DNA of 64,000 bases from Bacteroidia bacterium (GTDB taxonomy: Bacteria > Bacteroidota > Bacteroidia > Flavobacteriales > Schleiferiaceae): assembly GCA_030424545.1 (NCBI GenBank), contig JAUHWL010000004.1, forward strand, positions 124,001-188,000, read 5' to 3'. Under the pieces are notes generated by a model. The model was given only the letters and a program-made list of their open reading frames with translations. It did not search any database and was not told where the DNA came from. Shown one piece after another: positions 34,971-43,580 of the stretch. Both the position numbers and the translations under genes were made by a program. How positions within the stretch are numbered: position 1 is the stretch's first letter; each line of letters starts with the position of its first letter.

Positions 34971-36458
34971 ATGGCCCAAATAACCAAAATATTAGTTGCT
35001 AACAGAGGAGAAATAGCCCTACGTGTAATGCGTTCTGCAAAAGAGTTAGGAATTAAAACAGTAGCAATTTATTCTGAAGCTGATAGAAATGCTTTGCATG
35101 TGAGATATGCTGATGAAGCCGTTTGTGTTGGGCCAGCACCTTCAAACCAATCTTATTTATTGGGCGATAAAATTATAGCTGTTGCTTTAGAAAAAGGTGC
35201 CAATGCCATACATCCAGGTTACGGATTCTTGTCAGAGAATGCAGAGTTTTGCGAAAAGGTAGAAGCTGCAGGCATCATTTTTATGGGGCCAAGAGCAGAT
35301 GCCATACGCGTAATGGGTGATAAACTAAGTGCTAAACACGCAGTAGAAAAGTTTAACGTGCCCATGGTTCCAGGAACAGATGGAGCCGTTACCGATGTTG
35401 AAGAAGCTAAAGTTTTAGCAGAAAAAATAGGATTTCCGGTTCTCATAAAAGCTTCTGCCGGTGGTGGTGGCAAAGGAATGCGCATTGTAGAAAACAAAGA
35501 AGAGTTTAAAGAACAGATGGATAGAGCGGTTAGCGAGGCCGTTTCTGCATTTGGCAATGGTGAAGTTTTTATAGAAAAATACGTTACATCGCCACGCCAT
35601 ATAGAAATACAAATTTTGGCTGATAGCCACGGAAACATAGTGTATTTGTTTGAGCGTGATTGCTCTGTGCAACGCAGGCATCAAAAAGTTGTAGAAGAAG
35701 CACCATCGGCTGTATTAACGCCCGAAAAAAGAAAAGCCATGGGCGAGGCTGCGGTAAACGTGGCTAAATCTTGCAATTATAGAGGAGCAGGTACTGTTGA
35801 GTTTATTTATGATAGCGAGGGCGATTTCTACTTTTTAGAAATGAACACACGCTTGCAAGTAGAACACCCCGTTACCGAAATGATTACTGGAATTGATCTG
35901 GTAAAAGAAATGATCAATATTGCCGAAGGAAAACCACTTTCTTTTAAACAAGAAGATCTGAAAATTAACGGCCATTCTTTAGAGTTGCGTATTTATGCCG
36001 AAAGTCCGGCTGACAATTTTTTACCCGATACAGGTACTTTAGATATTTACGTTCGTCCGCAAGGGCCAGGCATTAGAGTAGATGATGGTTTTGAACAAGG
36101 CATGGAAATTCCCATTTACTATGACCCGATGATTGCGAAATTAATTACGTACGGAAAAGATAGAAAAGAGGCAATTGATAGAATGTTGCGCGCCATAGAA
36201 GAGTACCAGATAGAAGGTGTAAAAACAACGTTGCCGTTTGGCGAGTTTGTTTTAAAGCATGATGCTTTTGTTTCTGGTGACTTTAATACTCACTTTGTAC
36301 CTAATTATTTTTCTCCAGATAAACTTAATCAGCCCAATAAAGAGCAAAGTTTAATTGCTGCTTTGGTTGTAGGAAACCTTTTAAGCGAAAAATCTTCGGT
36401 ACATACAAACCAAAATGTTGCGAAACCCGTTTCTAACTGGAAGAGAAACAGAACATAA
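34971..36458 (+). CDS. accC: Acetyl-CoA carboxylase biotin carboxylase subunit
   Basis: 495 residues. An ATP-grasp enzyme with the start KILVANRGEIALRVMRSAKELG, the glycine-rich ATP loop KASAGGGGKGMRIV, FIEKYVTSPRHIEIQILAD, and EMNTRLQVEHPVTEMITG with the metal and catalytic residues. It carboxylates biotin on AccB with ATP and bicarbonate, the first step of malonyl-CoA synthesis. The C-terminal 40 residues or so extend past the family core. No biotin carrier gene (accB) adjoins it, unlike the usual accB-accC pair, so AccB must be elsewhere. Biotin carboxylases of propionyl-CoA or other carboxylases remain possible. The following gene starts one base later. Confidence 0.88.
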   Translation: MAQITKILVANRGEIALRVMRSAKELGIKTVAIYSEADRNALHVRYADEAVCVGPAPSNQSYLLGDKIIAVALEKGANAIHPGYGFLSENAEFCEKVEAAGIIFMGPRADAIRVMGDKLSAKHAVEKFNVPMVPGTDGAVTDVEEAKVLAEKIGFPVLIKASAGGGGKGMRIVENKEEFKEQMDRAVSEAVSAFGNGEVFIEKYVTSPRHIEIQILADSHGNIVYLFERDCSVQRRHQKVVEEAPSAVLTPEKRKAMGEAAVNVAKSCNYRGAGTVEFIYDSEGDFYFLEMNTRLQVEHPVTEMITGIDLVKEMINIAEGKPLSFKQEDLKINGHSLELRIYAESPADNFLPDTGTLDIYVRPQGPGIRVDDGFEQGMEIPIYYDPMIAKLITYGKDRKEAIDRMLRAIEEYQIEGVKTTLPFGEFVLKHDAFVSGDFNTHFVPNYFSPDKLNQPNKEQSLIAALVVGNLLSEKSSVHTNQNVAKPVSNWKRNRT

Positions 36459-37115
36459 ATGAAACGGTTACTTGCGATTTTCGGATTTATTTTAGTCGCA
36501 TATGTACAATCTAGTGCGCAAACGGCACCAGATACCGTAAAAAAAATTAAGGCTACGCAAATTCATCAACTAACGGTTATAGAAGGTGATACTATACCGT
36601 GGGACGTGTTAGACGAAGTTTTAATAATAAGCACACCAACATTTGATAATGATGAAGCCAGACGTAGATATTACATTTTACGCAGGAAAGTAATCAAGGT
36701 TTATCCGTATGCCGTACTGGCGGGAGATAAATTAGATTCCCTCAATTTGCGTTTGATGAACGTGAGTAACAAACGAAAACGCAAAAAACTAATCAAGAAT
36801 TATCAAAAATTTCTAGAAGAAAAATTTGAACCTGAATTAAAAAAGCTCACCAGAAGCGAAGGACAAATTTTAGCCAAACTAATTTACAGAGAAACAGGTA
36901 TTACGGTGTACGATTTAATTAAAGAATACCGCAGTGGCTGGAGTGCCTTTTGGTGGAATGCTAGTGCACATTGGTATGATATTGATTTAAAAGAAGCATA
37001 CAACCCGTCTTTAAATCAAGAAGATAGGCTTATAGAAATTATTTTGCTGCGTGCTATTTCTAACGGGCTTCTACATGAGCGCGTGCCGTTTTTCCCTCCC
37101 CAAAAAGAGGATTAA
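36459..37115 (+). CDS. DUF4294 family protein
   Basis: 218 residues with a signal peptide (LLAIFGFILVAYVQSSAQ). The conserved segments IEGDTIPWDVLDEVLI, ARRRYYILRRKVIKVYPYAVLAGDKL and LIYRETGITVYDLIKEYRSGWSAFWWN are those of DUF4294, a Bacteroidota-restricted family. No function is known. It begins on the base after the accC stop codon and may be coupled to it. Confidence 0.82.
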   Translation: MKRLLAIFGFILVAYVQSSAQTAPDTVKKIKATQIHQLTVIEGDTIPWDVLDEVLIISTPTFDNDEARRRYYILRRKVIKVYPYAVLAGDKLDSLNLRLMNVSNKRKRKKLIKNYQKFLEEKFEPELKKLTRSEGQILAKLIYRETGITVYDLIKEYRSGWSAFWWNASAHWYDIDLKEAYNPSLNQEDRLIEIILLRAISNGLLHERVPFFPPQKED

Positions 37116-37156
37116 ATTTTCGCGATTTTCCTCTAGTGGTTTTGTACTTTTCAACC

Positions 37157-37876
37157 ATGACAGAATACCTTAAATCTAAACGGAAATATATATTTCTGTT
37201 GCTCCCAGCGCTTTTCATTTTATTGCTTTGGGCCATTTTTGGAATTGAACAATTATTTGGGTTAGATTTTGCTGTTTACGCAGTAGAACCCCGCACAACA
37301 AAAGGATTATTGGGCATTTTGTTTTTCCCGCTTTTGCATGGAGGCATAGAACACATTGCTGGCAATACCACTTCTTTGTTTGTGCTTTTGGTTACCGTTA
37401 GATATATTTTTCCGCAACTTTATATTCGGGTATTTTGGCTCTCGTACTTTGTACCAGGAATAATTACATGGGCCATTGGCCGCCCAGCATTCCATTTAGG
37501 GGCAAGTGGTATGATTTACGCCCTCGTAGCGTTTATATTTATCAGCGGTGTAATTCGTGTAAACAGATATTTGTTGGCCTTATCTCTTTTGGTAGTGTTT
37601 CTATACGGAAGCATGTTTTGGGGGATGTTTCCATTAGAAGATGGAATATCTTGGGAAGGTCATTTAGGAGGAGCTTTTACAGGATTTATTATAGCATTGT
37701 GGTACAGAAAAGAAATGCCAATTAACGAAGTAATTGAAAAAGAACCGGACTGGGGAGATGGTGAAGTAGATTTTGACGATTGGAAAACAATTGATTATCC
37801 ATTTGAAGAGAATACCACGCAAAGCGAAGAAACCAAAATTAAATACCACTATAAATCGAAACAAGATGAAAAGTAG
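37157..37876 (+). CDS. Rhomboid family intramembrane serine protease
   Basis: The start MTEYLKSKRKY at 37157 gives 239 residues; a longer frame begins seven codons earlier. Six membrane segments are visible. The catalytic serine is Ser117 in FHLGASGMIYALVAFIF and the catalytic histidine is His169 in GHLGGAFTGF; the HGGIEHIAGN loop is also conserved. Rhomboids cut membrane-spanning substrates within the bilayer. The C-terminal 50 residues are acidic (WGDGEVDFDDWKTIDYPFEE) and probably cytoplasmic. Its last 11 bases overlap the next gene. Confidence 0.9.
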   Translation: MTEYLKSKRKYIFLLLPALFILLLWAIFGIEQLFGLDFAVYAVEPRTTKGLLGILFFPLLHGGIEHIAGNTTSLFVLLVTVRYIFPQLYIRVFWLSYFVPGIITWAIGRPAFHLGASGMIYALVAFIFISGVIRVNRYLLALSLLVVFLYGSMFWGMFPLEDGISWEGHLGGAFTGFIIALWYRKEMPINEVIEKEPDWGDGEVDFDDWKTIDYPFEENTTQSEETKIKYHYKSKQDEK

Positions 37877-38354
37877 ACTTTTTGTTTTTGGAATTTTTTT
37901 AAGCTTTTTATTTGCGCATACCGCGCATAGCCAAAATATGCTTGTGCTAAAGAAAAAGCATACAGCAAAAATGAAAACCATAAATATGTATGATTTATTA
38001 ACGATTAAACTAAACGGAAAAGACCCTGTGAAAGGAACCGTATCGTTAATTACCAAAGATGATATATTGTTAGATGGCGATGCTTTTGCGTATAAAGACA
38101 TAGAATGGATTAAAACCCACAGTACATTTTGGAAAGGAATGGGCAGATCTTTAGAGATTGGTGGAGCGCTTTTTACCGTAGTGTTTGGTCTTAACGGAAT
38201 TATTGCAAATGCAAGCCCTATCTACACTCAGGGCAATATTATTTTTATTTTAAGTCTTGTTACAGTAGGGGTTATTCTAGAGATTATCTCCGCGAAAAAG
38301 CATTCCTTTAAAAAAGGGTGGAATGTTGAGCCGCTAATATTTCCACAATCATGA
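37866..38354 (+). CDS. Small membrane-associated protein, unknown
   Basis: Met at 37866 (MKSRLFVFGIFLSFLFAHTAHSQ) is a signal peptide start and gives 162 residues; upstream in-frame sequence overlaps the rhomboid gene. The mature region starts LVLKKKHTAKMKTINMYDLLTIKLNGK, with a beta-rich segment ending AYKDIEWIKTH, followed by two hydrophobic segments (IGGALFTVVFGLNGIIANAS and IIFILSLVTVGVILEIIS). I recognise no family. Overlap with the genes on both sides (11 bases upstream, 4 downstream) indicates co-translation in this operon. Confidence 0.62.
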   Translation: MKSRLFVFGIFLSFLFAHTAHSQNMLVLKKKHTAKMKTINMYDLLTIKLNGKDPVKGTVSLITKDDILLDGDAFAYKDIEWIKTHSTFWKGMGRSLEIGGALFTVVFGLNGIIANASPIYTQGNIIFILSLVTVGVILEIISAKKHSFKKGWNVEPLIFPQS

Positions 38355-38998
38355 AAAAAGCAATTATTCTAGGGGCAAGCGGCTTGGTTGGCAGCTTTTT
38401 ATTAAAGCAACTTTTAGCCGATGATTCTTATACCGAAATTGTAAGTATAGCTAGAAAGCCGTTGGGCATTACAAACGTAAAACTAAAAGAGTGTGTAGGC
38501 AATTTGTTGCAATTAGATTTGTTTGAAACCGAGTTTAAACATGCCGACCAATTGTTTATATGCATTGGTACTACCGCAAAAAAGACGCCTAATAAAGAAA
38601 AATACTTTGCAATAGATTATGGTATTCCTGTTTCCGCAGCTCAGCTAGCCAAAAAACATGGTGTTGATAACATTGCCGTTGTATCTGCAGTTGGCGCTTA
38701 CGCACAAAGCAAGGTGTTTTATACAGCCACAAAAGGCAAAATGCAAGATGATATATTGGCACTAGGTTTAGAAAATATAAATTTTTTACAGCCTTCTATA
38801 ATTGCAGGGCCACGCAAAGAAAGCCGGCTAGGTGAGGGGATTGCCAATGCTGTAATGGCATTTTTTAGCTTTCTTATTCCTAAAAAATATAAGCCCGTAC
38901 AGGCAGAAGCTATTGCAACGGCCATGATTTATGTGGCTAATCATCCATCAGAAAATATAATTTGGTCTAACCATCAAATCAAAGAGTTATCATCATAA
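38351..38998 (+). CDS. NAD(P)-binding Rossmann protein (HTATIP2/NmrA-like)
   Basis: 215 residues with the nucleotide loop KAIILGASGLVGSFLLKQLL, followed by FICIGTTAKKTPNKEKYFAIDYG and VVSAVGAYAQSKVFYTATKGKMQDD. This resembles the atypical short-chain dehydrogenase group that includes HTATIP2 and oxidoreductases of unknown substrate. The YxxxK pair appears as the FYTATKGKMQ region. The ATG overlaps the preceding gene (ATGA), so it is the last gene of the accC-DUF4294-rhomboid series or a subset of it. Confidence 0.78.
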   Translation: MKKAIILGASGLVGSFLLKQLLADDSYTEIVSIARKPLGITNVKLKECVGNLLQLDLFETEFKHADQLFICIGTTAKKTPNKEKYFAIDYGIPVSAAQLAKKHGVDNIAVVSAVGAYAQSKVFYTATKGKMQDDILALGLENINFLQPSIIAGPRKESRLGEGIANAVMAFFSFLIPKKYKPVQAEAIATAMIYVANHPSENIIWSNHQIKELSS

Positions 38999-39087
38999 TT
39001 TTTGGTTCTGGGTAAATCTGTAAAGCAAAATAAAAGTCATTTTTTACCATTCTGTTCTGATTACTTTTGCGCCCTAAATTTTTGGAA

Positions 39088-39912
39088 ATGCGGTATACGG
39101 TTGGTTTAATCTTTTTTGCTTTGCTTCAAACAACGGCTGTGTTGGCACAGAATTCCTATGCACAAAAACAAAAAGGCGATTTTTTTGGCTATTGGGGTTA
39201 CAATAGAGCGGCATTTACAAAGTCGAACATTACGTTTACCGGAAAGGGATATGATTTTACTTTGAAAGATGTAGAAGCTTACGACCGACCTACGCCTTTT
39301 TCTTTTGCCGATTATTTTAAGCCCGCAAACATTACCATTCCGCAGTACAACATTAGATTTGGTTATTACATCCGTAACAATTGGAATGTTTCTTTTGGCA
39401 CAGACCACATGAAATATGTTATGCCGCAAAACGGAGTAGTGCCTATAGAAGGAGTTATAAATCAGCCAGGAAACCCTTTTAACGGTGTTTATGATGCAAA
39501 CAGTACCATTGCCTTGCAAGACACATTTCTTACGTTTGAACATACCGATGGACTGAATTATGTAAACATCGCCACGGAATATTTTTTTGATTTATACACC
39601 ACGCCAAATGGCAAATTTGGTGTATCGGCTTTTGGTGGTGGTGGGCTAGGGGCCATGATTCCAAAATCTAATGTGCAGTTGATGAATGGAGAGCGTAACG
39701 ATGTTTTTCATTTAGCAGGTTTTGGTTTACATGCCAATGCTGGAGTTTACCTTTCGTTTTGGCGTCATTTCTTTTTCAGAACCCAAGCAAAGGGCGGTCT
39801 CATTTCTATGCCTGATATCTTAACAAGACCAAATGATGCACCAGACAGAGCCAAACAAAACTTTTGGTTTGATATGTGGGACTTTGCCATCGGATGGAAT
39901 TGGCGATTTTAA
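39088..39912 (+). CDS. Outer-membrane beta-barrel protein, unknown
   Basis: The Met at 39088 (MRYTVGLIFFALLQTTAVLAQ) begins a signal peptide and gives 274 residues. The mature protein shows barrel-like strands: GDFFGYWGYNRAAFTKSNITF, YNIRFGYYIRNNWNVSFG, LNYVNIATEYFFD, NGKFGVSAFGGGGLG. It ends in MWDFAIGWNWRF with a terminal aromatic residue, as for BAM substrates. No family is identified. A TACTTTTG -7-like box at 39062-39069 precedes the start by 18 bases. It lies between an operon and the dnaE homologue, in the same direction. Confidence 0.65.
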   Translation: MRYTVGLIFFALLQTTAVLAQNSYAQKQKGDFFGYWGYNRAAFTKSNITFTGKGYDFTLKDVEAYDRPTPFSFADYFKPANITIPQYNIRFGYYIRNNWNVSFGTDHMKYVMPQNGVVPIEGVINQPGNPFNGVYDANSTIALQDTFLTFEHTDGLNYVNIATEYFFDLYTTPNGKFGVSAFGGGGLGAMIPKSNVQLMNGERNDVFHLAGFGLHANAGVYLSFWRHFFFRTQAKGGLISMPDILTRPNDAPDRAKQNFWFDMWDFAIGWNWRF

Positions 39913-39952
39913 GACGTAATTTGTCAATAAAATCAAAAACTAAATTCTCATA

Positions 39953-39970
39953 TAATTAGTATTCTAATTA
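39953..39970 (+). promoter_or_regulatory. Inverted repeat in front of the short dnaE gene
   Basis: TAATTAG and CTAATTA form a perfect 7-bp inverted repeat separated by TATT, ending 21 bases before the GTG start. The size and position suit an operator for a dimeric repressor such as the XRE-S24 protein at 59985, but this is inference. It may also be chance in AT-rich DNA. Confidence 0.4.
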
Positions 39971-39991
39971 TTTTAGCACAAAATAAAACAC

Positions 39992-42900
39992 GTGCTATTT
40001 TGCCATTCTTATTACAGTCTACGCTACGGAACAGTTTCACCAAAAGAAATACTGCAACGGGCCATTCATGGCAATTTTAGTGCTATTGTTTTAGCAGACA
40101 TCAACAATACTTCGGCCATTTTAAATAGCCTGCGCATGGCGCAAAACAAAGGCATAAACATTGTGCCAGGGGTAGATTTTAGGCAAGGCGTAAAACAGCT
40201 ATTTGTTGCTATTGCCAAAAACAACACCGGTTTTTTAGAAATAAACACAACACTTACGCGGCATTTACACAGCAAAGAACCGCTACCGGTGCAAGCACCA
40301 GAAATGCCCAATACATTTATTATTTACCCGTTTGCTGGCTACGCAGGATGGAAACTCCGAGACAACGAATTTGTAGGTGTGGCACCGCACGAAATTTTTA
40401 AAGCCCAATATTCTGATTTGCATAAATCGCCCGAAAAATTGGTGGCGCAATACACCGCTATATTTAGGCATAAAGCCGATTTTAACGGCCACAGACTGCT
40501 GCGCGCAATAGCCAACAACACTCTTTTAAGCAAGTTGTGTAAAACAGAAGAAGCCCGCTTAGATGCTCAGTATTGTGCAAAAGAAGAACTAGAAACTAGA
40601 TACGCTAACGCTCCGGAATTGCTTCAAAAAACTCAAAAAATTATAGATAGCTGCCATGTGCATTTTGAGTTTGGAGATGAGTATCCGCACAAAAATTTAA
40701 AAACATTTACGGGGTCTAAAAGCAAAGATTCTACGTTACTAAAAAAATTGTGTGCCGATGGCCTTGCGTACCGATACCCTAAAACGAATAGTAAAATTAC
40801 ACAGCGCATAGAAAAAGAATTAGACATTATTTTCGAGAAAGATTTTGTCTCTTATTTTTTAATTAATTGGGACATTGTAAACTACGCCCGAAGAAACAAT
40901 TATTTTTATGTGGGCCGTGGTAGTGGCGCAAACAGTATTGTTGCTTACTTACTAAGAATCACAGATGTAGACCCTATTGACTTAGATTTATACTTTGAAA
41001 GATTTATCAACTTATACCGTAAAAATCCGCCCGATTTTGATTTAGATTTTAGCTGGAAAAACAGAGATGATATTACCGAGTATATCTTTAATAGATTTCC
41101 AAATACATCGTTGTTGGCAACATACAATACGTTTCAATACAAGGCAGTTGTGCGCGAGTTGGGCAAAGTTTTTGGTTTGCCTAAATCAGAGATTGATAAA
41201 CTAAGTTCCGGAAAGTTTAACGCCAATAAATTAGATAGTTTATCAGAATTGGTGTTAAAGTACAGCACGCTCATTCAGGGTTTTCCAAGCCATTTAAGCA
41301 TACATGCTGGTGGTATTTTAATAGCCGATAAACCGCTAGAAAATTATACCGCCACGTTTATGCCTCCTAAAGGCTACCCAACCACGCAGTTTGATATGAT
41401 TGTGGCCGAAGATGTTGGGCTTTATAAGTTTGATATTTTAAGTCAACGGGGGTTAAGTAAAATACAAGATGCTGTGGCCATCATCCGCAAAAACCAACCC
41501 AACGCCCCCAATTTTGATGTGCATGATATTGTACGTTTTAAAGAAGATGAAAAAGTAAAAGAATTGTTGCGAAACGGCTTGGCTATGGGCTGCTTTTATG
41601 TAGAAAGTCCTGCTATGCGTATGCTGCTAAAGAAACTAAAGGTAGACAACTACTTGGCGTTGGTAGCTGCGAGTTCTATCATTCGCCCAGGCGTAGCGCA
41701 AAGTGGCATGATGCGCGAGTATATAAAGCGCTACCGTTACCCCGAAGAGCGAAAAAAAGCGCACCCCGTTATGCTAGAAATTATGCCCGAAACCTTTGGC
41801 GTAATGGTATATCAAGAAGATGTAATAAAGGTGGCGCATTACTTTGCGGGGCTTACGTTGGGCGAGGCCGATGTGCTGCGCAGAGGGATGAGTGGTAAAT
41901 ATCGCGGCCGCGAAGAGTTTGAAAAAGTGCGCGAAAAGTATTTTTTAAACTGCCAACAAAAAGGTTATACCGAAGAGCTGGCCAAAGAAATTTGGCGACA
42001 AATAGAAAGTTTTGCCGGTTATGCTTTTGCCAAAGGGCACAGCGCTAGTTATGCTGTAGAAAGTTACCAGAGTTTGTTTTTAAAGGCGCACTTTCCGTTA
42101 GAGTACATGGTGGCTGTAATTAATAATTTTGGCGGATTTTACAATACCGAAATTTATGTGCACGAAGCGCGTATGTGGGGCGCAGAAATTTGTGCGCCTT
42201 GCGTAAATCGTGGCGATTATCACACTACCATAACGGGCAAAAAAATATACCTCGGGTTTATACATCTCAATGCATTTGAAACCAAAGTGGGGATGCACAT
42301 TGTAACAGAACGAGATGCGCGCGGCCCGTTTACAGATTTTAATAATTTTTTAGATCGGGTGGCCATTTCGGTAGAACAGATTAGCATTTTAATACGCATT
42401 AACGCGTTTCGGTTTACCGGAAAAAATAAAAGAGAATTGCTTTGGGAAGCGCATTTAAAACTGGGAAAAAGCAAAGGGGAGCAGCGCCCTGCAGAACTTT
42501 TTAACGCCCCCCGTAGAGAGTTTAAATTACCAGCGCTAAGCAACTCAGACTTAGAAAATGCGTTTGATGAAATTGAGATTTTAGGGTTTGCGTTATGCAG
42601 TCCGTTTTCTATGTTAAAATCGCCTACAGAAAACAAAATATTAGCCGCAGATTTAGTGGCGTATTTGGGCAAGTGTATTTGTATTTATGGCTATTTGGTT
42701 ACTGTTAAAGTAACCAAAACCGTAAAAGGCGACCGCATGAATTTCGGTACTTTTTTAGATCAAAAAGGTGAGTTTATAGACACGGTTCATTTTCCTCCTG
42801 TGGCAAAGGCGTTTCCTTTTCGCGGCAGAGGAGTGTACAAAATTGTTGGCCGTGTGGTAGAAGAATTTGGTTTTTATAGCGTAGAGGTAGATGCTTTGTA

Positions 42901-42997
42901 TAAAGAAGAAATTATTCCAGATCCGCGCTACAACGAGCCACACAAACAATTGGCTAACGAAAACCAAAACAGTATGCTAAACTTTCTGAAACAATAA
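39992..42997 (+). CDS. dnaE: DNA polymerase III alpha subunit, short DnaE/DnaE2-like form
   Basis: 1001 residues from a GTG start, shorter than replicative DnaE (1100 or more). Polymerase motifs are intact: VGRGSGANSIVAYLLRITDVDPIDLDLYFERF and the catalytic aspartates in PPDFDLDFSWKNRDDI, then the HAGGILIA palm motif, and a helix-hairpin-helix and OB-type region near the C-terminus. The N-terminal PHP domain is degenerate: HVHS reads FCHS and the DHGN metal motif reads DINN. Such alpha subunits act in error-prone DNA synthesis and usually accompany Y-family proteins. The second damage-linked cluster lies 17 kb away. The stop is followed one base later by a convergent gene. Confidence 0.85.
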   Translation: MLFCHSYYSLRYGTVSPKEILQRAIHGNFSAIVLADINNTSAILNSLRMAQNKGINIVPGVDFRQGVKQLFVAIAKNNTGFLEINTTLTRHLHSKEPLPVQAPEMPNTFIIYPFAGYAGWKLRDNEFVGVAPHEIFKAQYSDLHKSPEKLVAQYTAIFRHKADFNGHRLLRAIANNTLLSKLCKTEEARLDAQYCAKEELETRYANAPELLQKTQKIIDSCHVHFEFGDEYPHKNLKTFTGSKSKDSTLLKKLCADGLAYRYPKTNSKITQRIEKELDIIFEKDFVSYFLINWDIVNYARRNNYFYVGRGSGANSIVAYLLRITDVDPIDLDLYFERFINLYRKNPPDFDLDFSWKNRDDITEYIFNRFPNTSLLATYNTFQYKAVVRELGKVFGLPKSEIDKLSSGKFNANKLDSLSELVLKYSTLIQGFPSHLSIHAGGILIADKPLENYTATFMPPKGYPTTQFDMIVAEDVGLYKFDILSQRGLSKIQDAVAIIRKNQPNAPNFDVHDIVRFKEDEKVKELLRNGLAMGCFYVESPAMRMLLKKLKVDNYLALVAASSIIRPGVAQSGMMREYIKRYRYPEERKKAHPVMLEIMPETFGVMVYQEDVIKVAHYFAGLTLGEADVLRRGMSGKYRGREEFEKVREKYFLNCQQKGYTEELAKEIWRQIESFAGYAFAKGHSASYAVESYQSLFLKAHFPLEYMVAVINNFGGFYNTEIYVHEARMWGAEICAPCVNRGDYHTTITGKKIYLGFIHLNAFETKVGMHIVTERDARGPFTDFNNFLDRVAISVEQISILIRINAFRFTGKNKRELLWEAHLKLGKSKGEQRPAELFNAPRREFKLPALSNSDLENAFDEIEILGFALCSPFSMLKSPTENKILAADLVAYLGKCICIYGYLVTVKVTKTVKGDRMNFGTFLDQKGEFIDTVHFPPVAKAFPFRGRGVYKIVGRVVEEFGFYSVEVDALYKEEIIPDPRYNEPHKQLANENQNSMLNFLKQ

Positions 42998-42998
42998 A

Positions 42999-43571
42999 TC
43001 AATCATCAAGCAAAGCATCAATCGTACTAAGCCGGTATTCCAAATCATCACTTGGAGTATAGCCTTTTTGTTTCTTTACAATCTTTCCATCACTATTTAC
43101 AACGAGAATTGTTGGTGAAGAAAATGAACGCAACTTCCAAGACATATGTCTACAATTTGAGCGAATTGAAATGCTCCCGTCTTTATTGATTTTAGTTTTT
43201 TCTTTTTTGCAGAGTGGAATAATTGGATAATGAACAATAGGTGTATTAAATATTGAACGTACGCGATGCATGATAGAAGTTGAGTCATTATAAAACTCCT
43301 CAATCTGTGATTTTGTGTTTTCTGTAAAAACTAAAATCTGCACTTTACTGGTGTCCATTCGGGTTCTGTACTCTTCTAAATCGCTCATTAACCACATAGC
43401 GGGCGGGCAGCCAAGATGTTGAAAAACAACAATGGTAGTTTTTTCTTTAAAATATTCATTAGAAATATTTTGTCCTTCATAGCTTTGAAACTCGAATTTA
43501 GGGAAGTGCTTATAACGTTGCATTCCCATAAAAAATGGCACAATGAATAGAAGGATTACAATTTTTTTCAT
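42999..43571 (-). CDS. Thioredoxin-fold exported protein with a single active-site Cys
   Basis: 190 residues with a signal peptide or anchor (KKIVILLFIVPFFMGMQ). The sequence TTIVVFQHLGCPPAMWLMSDLEEYRT lies where thioredoxins have WCxxC, with only the first Cys kept (GCPPA). The C-terminal FSSPTILVVNSDGKIVKKQKGYT resembles the cis-Pro and beta strand of the AhpC/TSA-thioredoxin fold. Function is unknown; a peroxiredoxin-like or redox-inactive role is possible. It is downstream of the SpoT/RelA gene on the same strand, 9 bases away. Confidence 0.6.
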   Translation of the reverse strand: MKKIVILLFIVPFFMGMQRYKHFPKFEFQSYEGQNISNEYFKEKTTIVVFQHLGCPPAMWLMSDLEEYRTRMDTSKVQILVFTENTKSQIEEFYNDSTSIMHRVRSIFNTPIVHYPIIPLCKKEKTKINKDGSISIRSNCRHMSWKLRSFSSPTILVVNSDGKIVKKQKGYTPSDDLEYRLSTIDALLDD

Positions 43572-43580
43572 TAAGAAAAT

